A DNA stretch of 64,000 bases from Austwickia chelonae NBRC 105200 (GTDB lineage: Bacteria; Actinomycetota; Actinomycetes; Actinomycetales; Dermatophilaceae), in contig NZ_BAGZ01000005.1 in NCBI RefSeq assembly GCF_000298175.1, positions 496,001 through 560,000 of the forward strand. Reading direction: 5' to 3'. Positions 39,915-48,182 of the stretch are shown in pieces. The position numbers were made by a program, and so were the translations under genes. Under the pieces are notes generated by a model that worked only from the letters and a program-made list of their open reading frames with translations, searched no databases and was not told where the DNA came from. Numbering within the stretch: position 1 is the first letter of the stretch; each line of letters starts with the position of its first letter.

Positions 39915-41417
39915 TCAGGATGTGTGTTCGGTCTTCTTGGCCGGAGTTTTCCGGGTCGGGCGGTGGTTGTTCTCTGAGGGCGTCAGCCCGGCGAGGCTGC
40001 GGTGGTCGACGGCACGGGCGGGGGCGTGTGCGCGGAGGTGCGCGACCGGCGAGTCGGCGCCTTGGCCGAGCATGTTGAAGAAGATGTTCAGGAGGAAGGC
40101 GACGAGCGCGCAGGCGCTGATCCCGGATTCGAGGACGAGGTGTACCCCGGAGGGGAGCTGGTTCCAGAATCCGGGGACGACGCTGGGGATGACGCCGAAG
40201 GCGATGGACACGGCGACGATGAGCAGGTTGTTGTTGCCGTCGAAGTCGACTTTGGACAGGGTGCGGATGCCGGATGCGGCGACGGAGCCGAAGAGCGCGA
40301 GTCCGGCTCCGCCGAGCACCGGTAGCGGGATCATTCCGATGACGGCGGCGAGCCAGGGGGAGAGTCCGAGGAAGGCGAGGATGGCACCGCCGGCGGTGAC
40401 GACATATCGACTCTTGACCCCGGTGAGGGCGACCAGTCCGACGTTCTGGGCGAAGGCGGTGGCGGGGAAGGTGTTGAAGACGGGGGCGAGGGTGGAGCTG
40501 AGCATGTCGGCGCGGAGTCCGTCGGCGACGCGTTTGCTGGGGCATTCGGTGCCGACGACTTCGGCGACGGCGACGATGTCGGCGGTGGTCTCGACCATGA
40601 CGACGATGAACACGATGAGCATGCTGATGATGGCGGCGCTCTCGAAGAGCGGCATCCCGAAGTGCATGGGGGTGGGGATGGCGAGGGGTTTCGCTGCGGT
40701 CAGGTCGGGGGTGGTCACTTTCCCGAAGGGGATGGCCAGGAGGGTGCCCAGGAGGAGTCCGAGGAGGACGGAGAGCCGGGCGACGCGTTTGATCCGGCTG
40801 AGGACGAGGACGATGGCCAGTGCGCTCAGGCCGAGTGCGAGGTCGGCGGTGTTCGCGAAGCGGGGGTTGGGTGCGCCGTTGAGCACAGGTTGTCCGGTGA
40901 TCCATTTGGCGCCGACGGGCATGAGGGATATCCCGATGACGGTGATGATCGATCCGGTGACCACGGGTGGGAAGAACCTGATGATCTGGGCGAAGAGGGG
41001 GACGGCGAGGAAGGAGATGAGGCCGGCGACGATGCAGGCGCCGAAGGCGGATCGGAGGCCGTCGGTCTTGTCCGTGTGGGAGCTGATGATGGTGAGCAGG
41101 GTGGAGACGGAGGCGAAGGAGATCCCTTGGACGAGGGGGAGACGGGATCCGAGGTAGGGCAGTCCGTAGGACTGGAGGATGGTGGCGATGCCGCTGACGA
41201 AGAGGGCGCAGGAGAGGAGGAAGGCTTTTCCGGCGGAGTCGAGGCCGGCTGCGCCGCCGATGAGTATGGGGACGCTGATGATGCCGCCGAACATCGACAT
41301 GATGTGTTGCATGCCGTAGCCGAGGAGCCCTCCCCATCCCATGGTTTCGTCTTCGGGGCGGTCCGCGGGTGGGCGGGCGGCGATTTCGTCGGGGCTTTCG
41401 GTGGCCTTGATCGACAT
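39915..41417 (-). CDS. NCS2 family xanthine/uric acid permease
   Basis: A 500-aa nucleobase:cation symporter-2 protein with about 12-14 membrane segments. The hallmark segment TAFAQNVGLVALTGVKSRYV and the preceding VAEVVGTECPSKRVADGLRADMLSS are as in XanQ/UapA-type transporters. It probably imports xanthine or urate for the adjacent ygfK-ssnA genes, which lie 48 bases downstream. ATG 41417 has AAGGA at 7-base spacing, better than ATG 41423 or 41444. Its upstream region carries a CATTGGCGAATG palindrome. Confidence 0.92.
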   Translation of the reverse strand: MSIKATESPDEIAARPPADRPEDETMGWGGLLGYGMQHIMSMFGGIISVPILIGGAAGLDSAGKAFLLSCALFVSGIATILQSYGLPYLGSRLPLVQGISFASVSTLLTIISSHTDKTDGLRSAFGACIVAGLISFLAVPLFAQIIRFFPPVVTGSIITVIGISLMPVGAKWITGQPVLNGAPNPRFANTADLALGLSALAIVLVLSRIKRVARLSVLLGLLLGTLLAIPFGKVTTPDLTAAKPLAIPTPMHFGMPLFESAAIISMLIVFIVVMVETTADIVAVAEVVGTECPSKRVADGLRADMLSSTLAPVFNTFPATAFAQNVGLVALTGVKSRYVVTAGGAILAFLGLSPWLAAVIGMIPLPVLGGAGLALFGSVAASGIRTLSKVDFDGNNNLLIVAVSIAFGVIPSVVPGFWNQLPSGVHLVLESGISACALVAFLLNIFFNMLGQGADSPVAHLRAHAPARAVDHRSLAGLTPSENNHRPTRKTPAKKTEHTS

Positions 41418-41466
41418 GAACATTCCTTCGCGGAGACTGCCCAAACTAAAACTAAGGACTACCTAA

Positions 41467-41478
41467 CATTCGCCAATG
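41467..41478 (-). promoter_or_regulatory. putative operator upstream of the purine permease
   Basis: The minus strand reads CATTGGCGAATG, an almost perfect dyad (CATT-GGCG-AATG) sharing TTGGCGAA with the xdhC site. It lies about 50 bases before the permease ATG. Confidence 0.4.
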
Positions 41479-41556
41479 AACGCTAGACATTGCTCATAGT
41501 CATTCTGCGCCGAAGTCATGTCGGACAGCCGTACAGATCACCGGATGTGACTCAGC

Positions 41557-42165
41557 TCATATGCCTTCACCGTCGGGTACGCCCACTGCGCCAGGAGTGT
41601 CCCGATCCATTCCGTCGGCCAGATCCGCACAGGGCACCGGCAATGCGCCCCCCGGCCCGGAGAGCCACCGCCCCGCGCCCCGATCTCCTGCGAGCGAAGC
41701 CAACAACTCGGACAGGCAGTCCTCGCGGAAAGCGACTGGATGCCCAGGACGACCCCCGTAGCTCGCGCGTGCCACCCGGACCTCATCCGTCGCGGACAGA
41801 ACACGCCGTATCACCTGCGGACCCACTCCAGGCAGGTCGACGAGATGGATCACCACCCGGGAGGCACCCTGGGCCCGAGCGGCGAGGAGGCCGTGGCGTA
41901 CCGATGAGGAGAGCCCGTCCGCCCAGTCCTCGTTGATCACCGCCACCGCCGGATCGGGCACCTCCACCACTGCGGCACCCAGCACCACGACCACCCGGTC
42001 GCACCCACCGCGGGCGAGTGCGTCGACCGCACTGCGCAACCATTCCCCGTCGCAGGCCATGACCTTGGGCATCCCGAACCGGCGTCCCGCCCCAGCGGCC
42101 AGGAGCACGCCGACCACGGGTCCCGGCACCGGTCGACCGGTCGCCGGCCCCTGTCGTCCTCCCAT
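41557..42165 (-). CDS. MocA/MobA-like molybdenum cofactor nucleotidyltransferase
   Basis: A 202-aa NTP-transferase. The NTP-binding signature LLAAGAGRRFGMPK is at about 21-34. Later conserved parts are INEDWADGLSSSVRHGL and HLVDLPGVGPQVI. MocA-type enzymes attach CMP to molybdopterin to make the cofactor of xanthine-dehydrogenase-type hydroxylases (E. coli YgfJ/MocA lies in the equivalent cluster). GGAGG precedes the start. Its presence implies a molybdenum hydroxylase, though none is encoded in this window. Confidence 0.85.
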   Translation of the reverse strand: MGGRQGPATGRPVPGPVVGVLLAAGAGRRFGMPKVMACDGEWLRSAVDALARGGCDRVVVVLGAAVVEVPDPAVAVINEDWADGLSSSVRHGLLAARAQGASRVVIHLVDLPGVGPQVIRRVLSATDEVRVARASYGGRPGHPVAFREDCLSELLASLAGDRGAGRWLSGPGGALPVPCADLADGMDRDTPGAVGVPDGEGI

Positions 42166-42194
42166 TCGATCGCCTCCGCGCCCAGACTGTTGTT

Positions 42195-42214
42195 TATACT
42201 TTGGCGAAAGTTTC
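42195..42214 (+). promoter_or_regulatory. putative operator and -10 upstream of xdhC
   Basis: TATACT (42195-42200) is directly followed by TTGGCGAAAG, giving the dyad CTTT-GGCG-AAAG (42199-42210). Fifteen of sixteen bases in this area equal the nifJ site. It lies in the mocA-xdhC divergent gap, about 90 bases before the xdhC start. Confidence 0.4.
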
Positions 42215-42298
42215 CCGGGTCGGTCGGGAAGGCCGGGAAATATCTCTCACGACTTTCCCACGACGGGCATCGACGCCCGACCTCATGGAGGAGACACT

Positions 42299-43465
42299 GT
42301 GCGCGACATCCTCGAAGAACTCCACACCTGGAGCTCCACCGGCGTCGAATTCGTCGTCGCCACCGTCACCCACACCTGGAATTCCTCACCCCGCCCCGCC
42401 GGTTCGAGCATGGCCCTCAACAGCGACGGGGAGATCGTCGGGAGCGTCTCCGGCGGCTGCGTCGAAGGTGCACTGGTCGAACTCGGACAGGAAGTGCTCG
42501 CCGACGGCCGCACCCGCACCGCCCGCTACGGCGTCGAGGACACCGCCTTCACCGTCGGCCTCACCTGCGGGGGCAGCCTCCATGTGGTGGTCCGCAAGGC
42601 CGACGACGACCTACGCCGCCACATCCAGGCCCTCCGAGCTGCCGAACGGAGCCACCGTCCGCTCGCCCTGGTGACCCGGATCCCCGGGGGAAATACATCC
42701 GGCGAGGAGAGCACAGCGCGCGCGCAGCATCTCCTCGTCGACCCCGGGGAACCGGGCCTACACGGGTCCACCGGTGATCCCGCCGTCGACGAGGCGCTAC
42801 GGGCGCGCGCACTGGAGCTGATCAGTTCCGGACGCACCGAAACGGTCACGATCTCCGACACCATCGGCGGGGCCTCCGAGCAGCTCGCCGTCGGCGGCTC
42901 TTTCCTGGTGGAGGTCCACGGTGGACCGGCCCGGATGCTGGTCTTCGGCGCTGTCGACTTCGCGGTGGCCTTGACCCGGGTCGGTTCCTTCCTCGGCTAT
43001 CACGTCACCGTCTGCGACGCCCGGGCGCCCTTCGCGACGGCGGCTCGCTTTCCGGATGCGGACGAGATCGTCGTCGACTGGCCGCACCGTTTCCTCGACC
43101 GGGTGGAGACCGACGACCACACCGTGATCTGCGTGCTCACCCACGATCCGAAGTTCGACGTCCCGTTGCTGGTGCGTGCGCTGCGTCGGCCTGCGCGTTA
43201 TATCGGTGCGTTGGGCAGTCGTCGCACCCACGAGGATCGTGCGCGTCGACTGCGGGAGGAGGGGATCCTCGAGGAGGAACTCGCCCGTCTGCGTTCTCCT
43301 ATCGGATTGGATCTGCGCGGGGTGACTCCCGAGGAGACCGCGGTGTCGATCGCTGCGGAGATCGTGGCTACTCATCGGGGCGGCAGCGGTCTGCCGTTGA
43401 GCAGGACGGATCACGCCATCCACGGATCGCAGCGGAGCTCGCCCGCGGGGCCTTGCCCTTCCTGA
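42299..43465 (+). CDS. xdhC: XdhC family molybdenum cofactor insertion/sulfuration protein
   Basis: A 388-aa XdhC/CoxI family protein. XdhC_CoxI features at the front are PAGSSMALNSDGEIVGSVSGGCVEGALVELG and VGLTCGGSLHV. A C-terminal Rossmann domain follows, with MLVFGAVDFAVALTRVGSFLGYHVTVCDARAPF cut by the usual YIGALGSRRTHEDR. Such proteins bind Moco and help sulfurate and insert it into xanthine dehydrogenases. GTG 42299 has GGAGGAG upstream; the longer frame to 41933 overlaps mocA. The C-terminal end (after ATHRGG) is degenerate and Ser/Pro-rich. Confidence 0.88.
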   Translation: MRDILEELHTWSSTGVEFVVATVTHTWNSSPRPAGSSMALNSDGEIVGSVSGGCVEGALVELGQEVLADGRTRTARYGVEDTAFTVGLTCGGSLHVVVRKADDDLRRHIQALRAAERSHRPLALVTRIPGGNTSGEESTARAQHLLVDPGEPGLHGSTGDPAVDEALRARALELISSGRTETVTISDTIGGASEQLAVGGSFLVEVHGGPARMLVFGAVDFAVALTRVGSFLGYHVTVCDARAPFATAARFPDADEIVVDWPHRFLDRVETDDHTVICVLTHDPKFDVPLLVRALRRPARYIGALGSRRTHEDRARRLREEGILEEELARLRSPIGLDLRGVTPEETAVSIAAEIVATHRGGSGLPLSRTDHAIHGSQRSSPAGPCPS

Positions 43466-43678
43466 CGCCCGACGGATCGGCCCGCGCTTCGCCCTGGTCC
43501 GATCCGTCCGATGAGTTCTTTTCCGGGTAGGGGTGCTTCATCGCGCTGGTATGGCGCCTGCCTGGGGTCTCTTGTTTTTCTGACCGGTTGTACTGTCAAG
43601 GACGTCACGCGTGCTGATCGGCCTTCGGTGGCCGGTCGAACAATGTCGTTCGTTCAGGACTACGCCAGGAAGATTCCA

Positions 43679-45256
43679 ATGGCTGCTACCACCGTTCCCC
43701 GTTCCCGCTCGGGTCTGCCCGGGTTCGCCCAGTTACAGCGTCTCGGTAAGAGTTTGATGCTGCCGATCGCTCTGTTACCGGCTGCCGGCATCTTGCTGCG
43801 CCTGGGGCAGCCGGATCTGCTGGGGCAGGTTGACGTCCCGGTCGTCAAGGCGTTCTTCGCCGCGATGAGCGCGGCCGGGGGCGCGATCTTCTCCCAGCTG
43901 CCGCTGTTGTTCGCCATCGGCGTGGCGATCGGTTTCGCGCGCAAGGCCGACGGTTCGACGGCCTTGTCCGCAGCCGCGGGTTATCTGGTGATCGACGCCG
44001 TCTTCAAGGCGATGTCACCGATTGTCCTGGCCGGGCAGGTCGACTCGGCCGGCAAACCGTTGATGATCAACTATCACGTCCTGGGCGGCATCATCGTCGG
44101 TCTGATCACGGCCTGGCTCTTCGACCGCTATCACACCGTGCAGCTGCCTTCCTATCTCGGTTTCTTCGGGGGGCGCAGGTTCGTGCCGATCGTGGTCTCC
44201 TTGTCGGTCCTGTTCGTCGGTTTCGCCATGAGCTACTGCTACCCGGTGTTCAATTCCGGGCTCACCGGCCTCGGCAGGTTCATCGGTGGCGCGGGCGTCT
44301 TCGGGGCTTTCGTCTACGGGGTGGCGAACCGTCTGCTCATCCCGTTGGGTCTGCACCACATCCTGAACACCTATGTCTGGTTCATCTACGGGGAATATGC
44401 CACGGCGACCGGCGTGGTCACCGGGGAGCTGACTCGGTTCACCGCCCAGGACCCGTCGGCCGGGCGACTCACCGCAGGTTTCTACCCGATTCTGATGTTC
44501 GGTCTGCCGGGCGCGGCTCTGGCGATGATGCAGGCGGCAAAGCCGAGCCAGAAGAAGGTCGCTGTCGGTATCCTTTCGGCTGCCGGTTTGACGGCTTTCC
44601 TGACCGGGGTGACCGAACCCTTGGAGTTCGCGTTCATGTTCGTCGCATTCCCGCTCTACCTCATCCATGCACTGCTCACCGGCCTGTCCTTGGCAGTGGC
44701 CTATGCCTTCGATGTCCATCTGGGGTTCTCGTTCTCCGCCGGGCTCATCGATCTGCTGCTCTATTCCACGGCTCCTGCGGCGAAGAACATTCCGATCCTG
44801 ATCTGCATGGGTGTCGTCTTCTTCTGTCTCTACTACGTCATGTTCCGGCTGGCGATCCGTTGGTGGAATCTGCGTTCGCCGGGGCGCGAACCTGATGAAC
44901 AGCTCACGGTTGAACAGGTCACAACCCCGGAGATTCGGTCGAACTCAGAGGATCTGTCCACCGACGAAGGTCAGGAAAAGGATTTGGCCGAGCAGTTGAT
45001 CGAGGCTTTCGGTGGACGGAAGAACTTGATCGACGTGGATGCCTGCATCACTCGGCTACGGGTGGAGGTGGTCGACAAGTCTCAGGTCGACAAGGACCGA
45101 CTGCGTTCGTTGGGTGCGGCCGGGGTGATCGAGGTCGGCAACAATGTCCAGGCGGTCTTCGGTGTCCAGGCAGATGCTTTGAAGAGCGATATCAACGTGG
45201 CTCTGGCTGCCTCTTCCGGCACGAGGCCCTCCGGGGTGTCCCAGCCTGGTCACTGA
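43679..45256 (+). CDS. PTS glucose/N-acetylglucosamine-type permease, fused EIIC-EIIB
   Basis: A 525-aa sugar phosphotransferase permease. EIIC is N-terminal (GKSLMLPIALLPAAGILLRLGQ, later GLHHILNTYVWF and the substrate-site region VTEPLEFAFMF). A linker rich in acidic residues leads to an EIIB domain with phosphocysteine in IDVDACITRLRVEV (about residue 455). Glucose versus N-acetylglucosamine cannot be told safely. No EIIA/Crr is adjacent. ATG 43679 (AGGAAG upstream) is chosen over 43511. It has its own terminator, and the gap from xdhC is 213 bases. Confidence 0.92.
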   Translation: MAATTVPRSRSGLPGFAQLQRLGKSLMLPIALLPAAGILLRLGQPDLLGQVDVPVVKAFFAAMSAAGGAIFSQLPLLFAIGVAIGFARKADGSTALSAAAGYLVIDAVFKAMSPIVLAGQVDSAGKPLMINYHVLGGIIVGLITAWLFDRYHTVQLPSYLGFFGGRRFVPIVVSLSVLFVGFAMSYCYPVFNSGLTGLGRFIGGAGVFGAFVYGVANRLLIPLGLHHILNTYVWFIYGEYATATGVVTGELTRFTAQDPSAGRLTAGFYPILMFGLPGAALAMMQAAKPSQKKVAVGILSAAGLTAFLTGVTEPLEFAFMFVAFPLYLIHALLTGLSLAVAYAFDVHLGFSFSAGLIDLLLYSTAPAAKNIPILICMGVVFFCLYYVMFRLAIRWWNLRSPGREPDEQLTVEQVTTPEIRSNSEDLSTDEGQEKDLAEQLIEAFGGRKNLIDVDACITRLRVEVVDKSQVDKDRLRSLGAAGVIEVGNNVQAVFGVQADALKSDINVALAASSGTRPSGVSQPGH

Positions 45257-45262
45257 CGAACG

Positions 45263-45305
45263 CGCCAGGTTCCTGAAGCGCGCTCTCAGCGTGAGGAACC
45301 TGGCG
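45263..45305 (+). terminator. terminator after the PTS gene
   Basis: 12-bp perfect arms (45263-45274 and 45294-45305) with an inner partly paired loop, seven bases past the stop. Confidence 0.6.
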
Positions 45306-45394
45306 TGCCTGGCCTGAAGGAGTGCGGCGGCGGGTGGCTTGTTCTCCGGCCTTCTGCGAAGCTGCCGAGGAGTTCGAAAAAGGATGGCAGAGGG

Positions 45395-45517
45395 ATGAAT
45401 CGCTACACAGGGAAAGCCCGTCTGATCGACAATGTGTGGATCGTACGGGTCGAGGGTGTCGGCCCGATCCTCGGGGTGTCCTACCAGCGCGCACGCCAGC
45501 TGCTTTCCAACGTTTGA
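45395..45517 (+). CDS. truncated HicB-like protein fragment
   Basis: A 40-aa frame, MNRYTGKARLIDNVWIVRV and on to QRARQLLSNV, with a plausible GGATGG ribosome site. It matches the beginning of HicB-like antitoxin domains (charged beta-strand pair, then a G-V-x-Q-A-R motif) but ends far short of the usual 60+ residues. It is probably a relic or a minimal domain. It is the first element of the accessory island. Confidence 0.4.
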   Translation: MNRYTGKARLIDNVWIVRVEGVGPILGVSYQRARQLLSNV

Positions 45518-45554
45518 CGGCTGATTCGCGTTGGTATGCACCAGCGCCGACCAG

Positions 45555-45833
45555 TCATCTACAGCGCCTACGGGCTCTCAGCATCTCGACGTCATATCCG
45601 CGTTCGGCTTCTTCGGCCCACGCGGCGATCATCTCCTCGGTGACTGGCTCACCGTTGATAGTCAGGGTTCCGATCTGCGATGGGCTGATGTCCTCGACGA
45701 AGGCGATTGCCTCACGCTGGTGGTCTTCGACCTCCTCAAGGGATTGCATCTCGCTGATCGCACCCGGAACCTCGACGCACTGGGCCATCCATCCGGTCGC
45801 TATCCGTTTCACCCTCACCGTGTAGTCCTTCAC
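45555..45833 (-). CDS. HicB-like antitoxin-family protein (orphan)
   Basis: 92 aa. The pattern YTVRVKRIATGWMAQCVEVPGAI...SLEEVEDHQREAIAFVEDI is a HicB-type domain (toxin-neutralising/RNase H-like half). The C-terminus AAWAEEAERGYDVEMLRARRR is helical and basic. No HicA toxin gene is recognisable on either side, so it is an orphan. Probable GTG start at 45833. HicB-like copies recur at 45395 and 50287 in this island. Confidence 0.6.
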   Translation of the reverse strand: MKDYTVRVKRIATGWMAQCVEVPGAISEMQSLEEVEDHQREAIAFVEDISPSQIGTLTINGEPVTEEMIAAWAEEAERGYDVEMLRARRRCR

Positions 45834-46207
45834 GCCCTCGACTATGACAGAGGCCGCGCTGGCTCCGTCTGCTGCCTACGGCAGTTCATGAAGCTCTCGG
45901 CGGCCGAGAGGCAAGGCTGCTGCACGAGCGCCAGAGAACAGTAGGAGTTCGCTACCGGGCCTTCGTCAATTGGCTTGGTGGCAAGGTGGATTTGGAGGCG
46001 GGATACGGGGATGGCGCAGCTGCTGCAGCGCTTGGCGAGCAAAAAGGAGGAAATATGCACAGCCCTAAAACCTATCTCCTGTCCGGTGAGTGGCGAGAGA
46101 CCTCAGATCCAGACCGGTCACCAGGTGCGTCTGCCCCAGAATTCTATCTAGGCACAGGAGGCCCACCGCACCCTTCAGACAGAATCACAAGAATGAGGAT
46201 TGATAGA

Positions 46208-46648
46208 ATGGGGAGGACGCGGTTTTCCCTCGTAGGCATCTTTGCTTTCAGCATGTCTTCTTGCGCATCAAGCGATAGCCAGATCCTCACCCAGCAGATT
46301 GTATCTGAGGCGACGAAAAACCCCTCATCAGTAGCCATCCCTGCCGCACATGGCGAGAAAAGCGGGTCAATCATATGCCCCTACTCCAACCTGGATGAGC
46401 TGGACGATCCGATCCGCATCAAAGCTGAAGGCTCGGACATCGACACCTCCAACGAGTCGAAGCAATGGGTCACACACAGGTCAGGCCCCACTCCCCCAGT
46501 ATCGATAAATCGGAGCGAGGTGGATTTCTGCTCATCTGGGAAAAATATCGACTTTACTTCCGGGACACTTTTTTACGCAGAAAGGGGCTCGATCCAGGAG
46601 GGAAAGAAATGGGTCCTGAAATTAAAGGCGACTCCGTCGCCGGCATGA
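46208..46648 (+). CDS. predicted lipoprotein of unknown function
   Basis: 146 aa. A type II signal peptide is seen in MGRTRFSLVGIFAFSMSSC, lipobox ending in Cys 19, followed by an acidic/Ser-rich mature domain with two later Cys residues (IICPYSN and FCSSGKN). The GC content is visibly below the housekeeping average. ATG 46208 has GAGG at 9-base spacing. The same frame also has an ATG at 46055 with a very good AAGGAGG site, which would bury the signal; I prefer the lipoprotein start. No homologous function is recognised. Confidence 0.5.
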   Translation: MGRTRFSLVGIFAFSMSSCASSDSQILTQQIVSEATKNPSSVAIPAAHGEKSGSIICPYSNLDELDDPIRIKAEGSDIDTSNESKQWVTHRSGPTPPVSINRSEVDFCSSGKNIDFTSGTLFYAERGSIQEGKKWVLKLKATPSPA

Positions 46649-46741
46649 CGGCCGCACAGATCATCGCCCAGGTCCGCTATGGCGGTGAATGCGCTACGAA
46701 ATGCGGTGTAGACATGATGGCGATGTTCTCGTAGATGCATC
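46649..46741 (-). pseudogene. remnant of the island's 61-aa membrane-protein gene
   Basis: Read on minus, the sequence around IAIMSTPHFVAHSPP aligns with IMSTLHFVVRPLP of the intact gene at 47908-48093 and the matching GATCGCCCAG-like stretch. It carries an in-frame TAG and frame changes. It is a third, decayed copy of the cassette. Confidence 0.5.
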
Positions 46742-46760
46742 CCGACCTTCCAGCCGTGAG

Positions 46761-46783
46761 GCCTGGCTGCCGTGCAGCCAGGC
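46761..46783. repeat. 10-bp hairpin beside the remnant
   Basis: GCCTGGCTGC and its complement GCAGCCAGGC (46761-46770, 46774-46783) around CGT. Its position relative to the membrane-gene remnant matches the hairpins of the two intact cassettes, though the sequence is different. Confidence 0.45.
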
Positions 46784-46850
46784 AACCCGATTCACCCCGC
46801 AATCCTTACCAGCGACAAAACGGCTCTTCCTGACTAGTCAAGGAGACGTC

Positions 46851-47015
46851 GTGAATCTTTTTGGTTTCTTGCCGACCGTCCTGTTGGCAGGAACGGCCAC
46901 TACGGGCACGGATGGGCGTGGATTTATTTCCAATATTTTAGCAATGTCAACGTTATCCGTTGCAATACTTGCACAGATTATGGTTCATAGGAATATGGGG
47001 AGAAGAGAGATGTGA
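46851..47015 (+). CDS. small membrane protein, 54 aa
   Basis: GTG start with AAGGAG five bases before. The frame reads MNLFGFLPTVLLAGTA then GFISNILAMSTLSVAILAQIMVH, giving two short hydrophobic segments and a basic C-terminus (MGRRE). AT-rich codons. No family recognised. A further 27-codon frame (GTG 47012 to TGA 47095) overlaps its stop and has a GGAGAAG site, but it is too short to support. Confidence 0.4.
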   Translation: MNLFGFLPTVLLAGTATTGTDGRGFISNILAMSTLSVAILAQIMVHRNMGRREM

Positions 47016-47095
47016 AGATAGACTGCAGATGGTATCCAGATCTACGATTCGAATACCATCTCAGCCATCTAATGAACTATCTCTTTTTCTACTGA

Positions 47096-47425
47096 TACGG
47101 CGTCGAGACTCCGAAGAGCCGATCTGTGCATACCGATTCCAGGCACGCTGGGGTGCGCGGTCGAAGCTCACGCGGTTCACCGGGATCGCGCATCCTTCTT
47201 GGATGATCTGGTTATGCAGGCATCGTCCAATGCGGTTAAAATTTGCAGAGGTGGCCGCAAGAGCGGTGCTGCATGCGATTAAGAAATTCTGGGTATACGG
47301 AATGGGGCGAGACCGAATCACTGCCCCGTTTTCAATGGGCACCGGATTTTATGGACTGCTGCCGGATTGTAGGGATATCTGCCGCCGACCTTGATGAAAC
47401 TCCTGCCCGATAACGGTGTGTCACC
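47096..47425. other. no gene recognised
   Basis: About 330 bases, AT-richer than the chromosome. Frames here are short and inconsistent in codon use. Nothing definable was found before the cassette repeat that starts at 47426. Confidence 0.5.
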
Positions 47426-47525
47426 ACCGGGCCTGTCGAAGCTCGCCCCGTCTCTTCGGGGCATGGCAGAAGGGCCCGGTAGATACCGTGCCCTTCTGGC
47501 GTCTTCCTCTAGGTGCGTCCGCTCT
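47426..47525. repeat. cassette-end repeat, copy A
   Basis: About 100 bases strongly similar to 49454-49552. Both begin ACCGGGCCTGTCGAAGCT, contain the hairpin GCCCCG-loop-CGGGGC (47445-47462 here) and end near a shared TAGG-GCGTCCGC stretch. On the minus strand the repeat follows the HTH gene, so it probably terminates the cassette. Confidence 0.7.
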
Positions 47526-47539
47526 GACTGGGTGGCCGC

Positions 47540-47872
47540 TCAGCGCCACGCTCGAATCGTCGAGGGATGCCACCACGGCGTACGTCCGATTCGGCCGTCC
47601 GGGGCGGGCATCTGCCCGCGATTCAGGTAGGCCCCTATCGTTCCGGTAGTGATCCCGGCGTAGGCGGCGACATCCGGGATGGTCCACATCGGGGCATTCG
47701 GATCTGGGGTGCCCTTCACTGCCGCGCTGTCCTCCTGTGCCGTTTCGCCCTGATCGCTCCGGCCGTCCTCGGGCTGGGCCCCGGCTCGCCGTGTCTCCAT
47801 GATTGCTGCCCTCACTTCCTCCGCCGCTACGGGCGACTCGTTTCCTGATGGTGCCCCCGGCCGCCCTGCCAT
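47540..47872 (-). CDS. small HTH DNA-binding protein (excisionase/AlpA-like), cassette A
   Basis: 110 aa from ATG 47872. A disordered, charged first 60 residues is followed by MWTIPDVAAYAGITTGTIGAYLNRGQMPAPDGRIGRTPWWHPSTIRAW, a MerR-like winged HTH as in phage/ICE excisionases and AlpA regulators. The longer frame to 48178 runs over the membrane-protein gene and is not used. It lies 35 bases downstream of that gene and before the cassette-end repeat. It may regulate or assist excision of the island; this is inference. Confidence 0.6.
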   Translation of the reverse strand: MAGRPGAPSGNESPVAAEEVRAAIMETRRAGAQPEDGRSDQGETAQEDSAAVKGTPDPNAPMWTIPDVAAYAGITTGTIGAYLNRGQMPAPDGRIGRTPWWHPSTIRAWR

Positions 47873-47907
47873 GGATGGCCACGCCAGGGCGGCCCGGACT
47901 GGTTGGG

Positions 47908-48093
47908 TCAGTGACTCTGTGCGCTCCTGCGCTCTTCGAGCCCGTCCCTGATGTTCAGGCAGTTCAGGACGAGGGTCGGCACGATGATCACGCCGAAGAT
48001 CGCCCAGATCCACCACGGCAGCGGACGTACCACGAAATGCAGCGTGGACATGATGCCGACAAGGCCGAGGCTGCGCGCCAGTTCCTTGTACAT
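47908..48093 (-). CDS. 61-aa single/double-span membrane protein, cassette A
   Basis: MYKELARSLGLVGIMSTLHF, then VVRPLPWWIWAIFGVIIVPTLVLN, and a charged C-terminus. Probably one strong membrane helix (about 26-46) with a weaker one before it. It aligns end to end, at the same length, with the protein at 49771-49956 (conserved M-x-K-E-L, LH-F-V-x-P-L, W-x-WAIFGV). Family is unknown. Small hydrophobic proteins like this are common in actinomycete integrative elements. Confidence 0.6.
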   Translation of the reverse strand: MYKELARSLGLVGIMSTLHFVVRPLPWWIWAIFGVIIVPTLVLNCLNIRDGLEERRSAQSH

Positions 48094-48143
48094 GCGCTCT
48101 CCCTTCTGTCGTGAAGATGAAGGCCCGGTAAACTTTCGAGTTG

Positions 48144-48178
48144 GTGGCTCCGGGAAACCAACTCTTTCCCGGAGCCAC
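48144..48178 (-). terminator. 14-bp cassette hairpin, copy A
   Basis: Arms 48144-48157 and 48165-48178 are perfect complements. The arms are identical to those at 50006-50040. On minus the hairpin separates the upstream RHRRSE-type frame from the 61-aa membrane gene. The surrounding 63 bases (48144-48206) are about 90% identical to 50006-50068. Confidence 0.65.
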
Positions 48179-48182
48179 TTAC

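Noticed and set aside
39658-41157. 499-aa plus frame opposite the NCS2 permease
   Set aside because: Shadow of the permease; Met/Arg/Ser-biased with no family pattern.
46573-47342. Short minus frames (70 and 93 aa) in the island
   Set aside because: No ribosome sites and no conserved features; one only overlaps the membrane-gene remnant.
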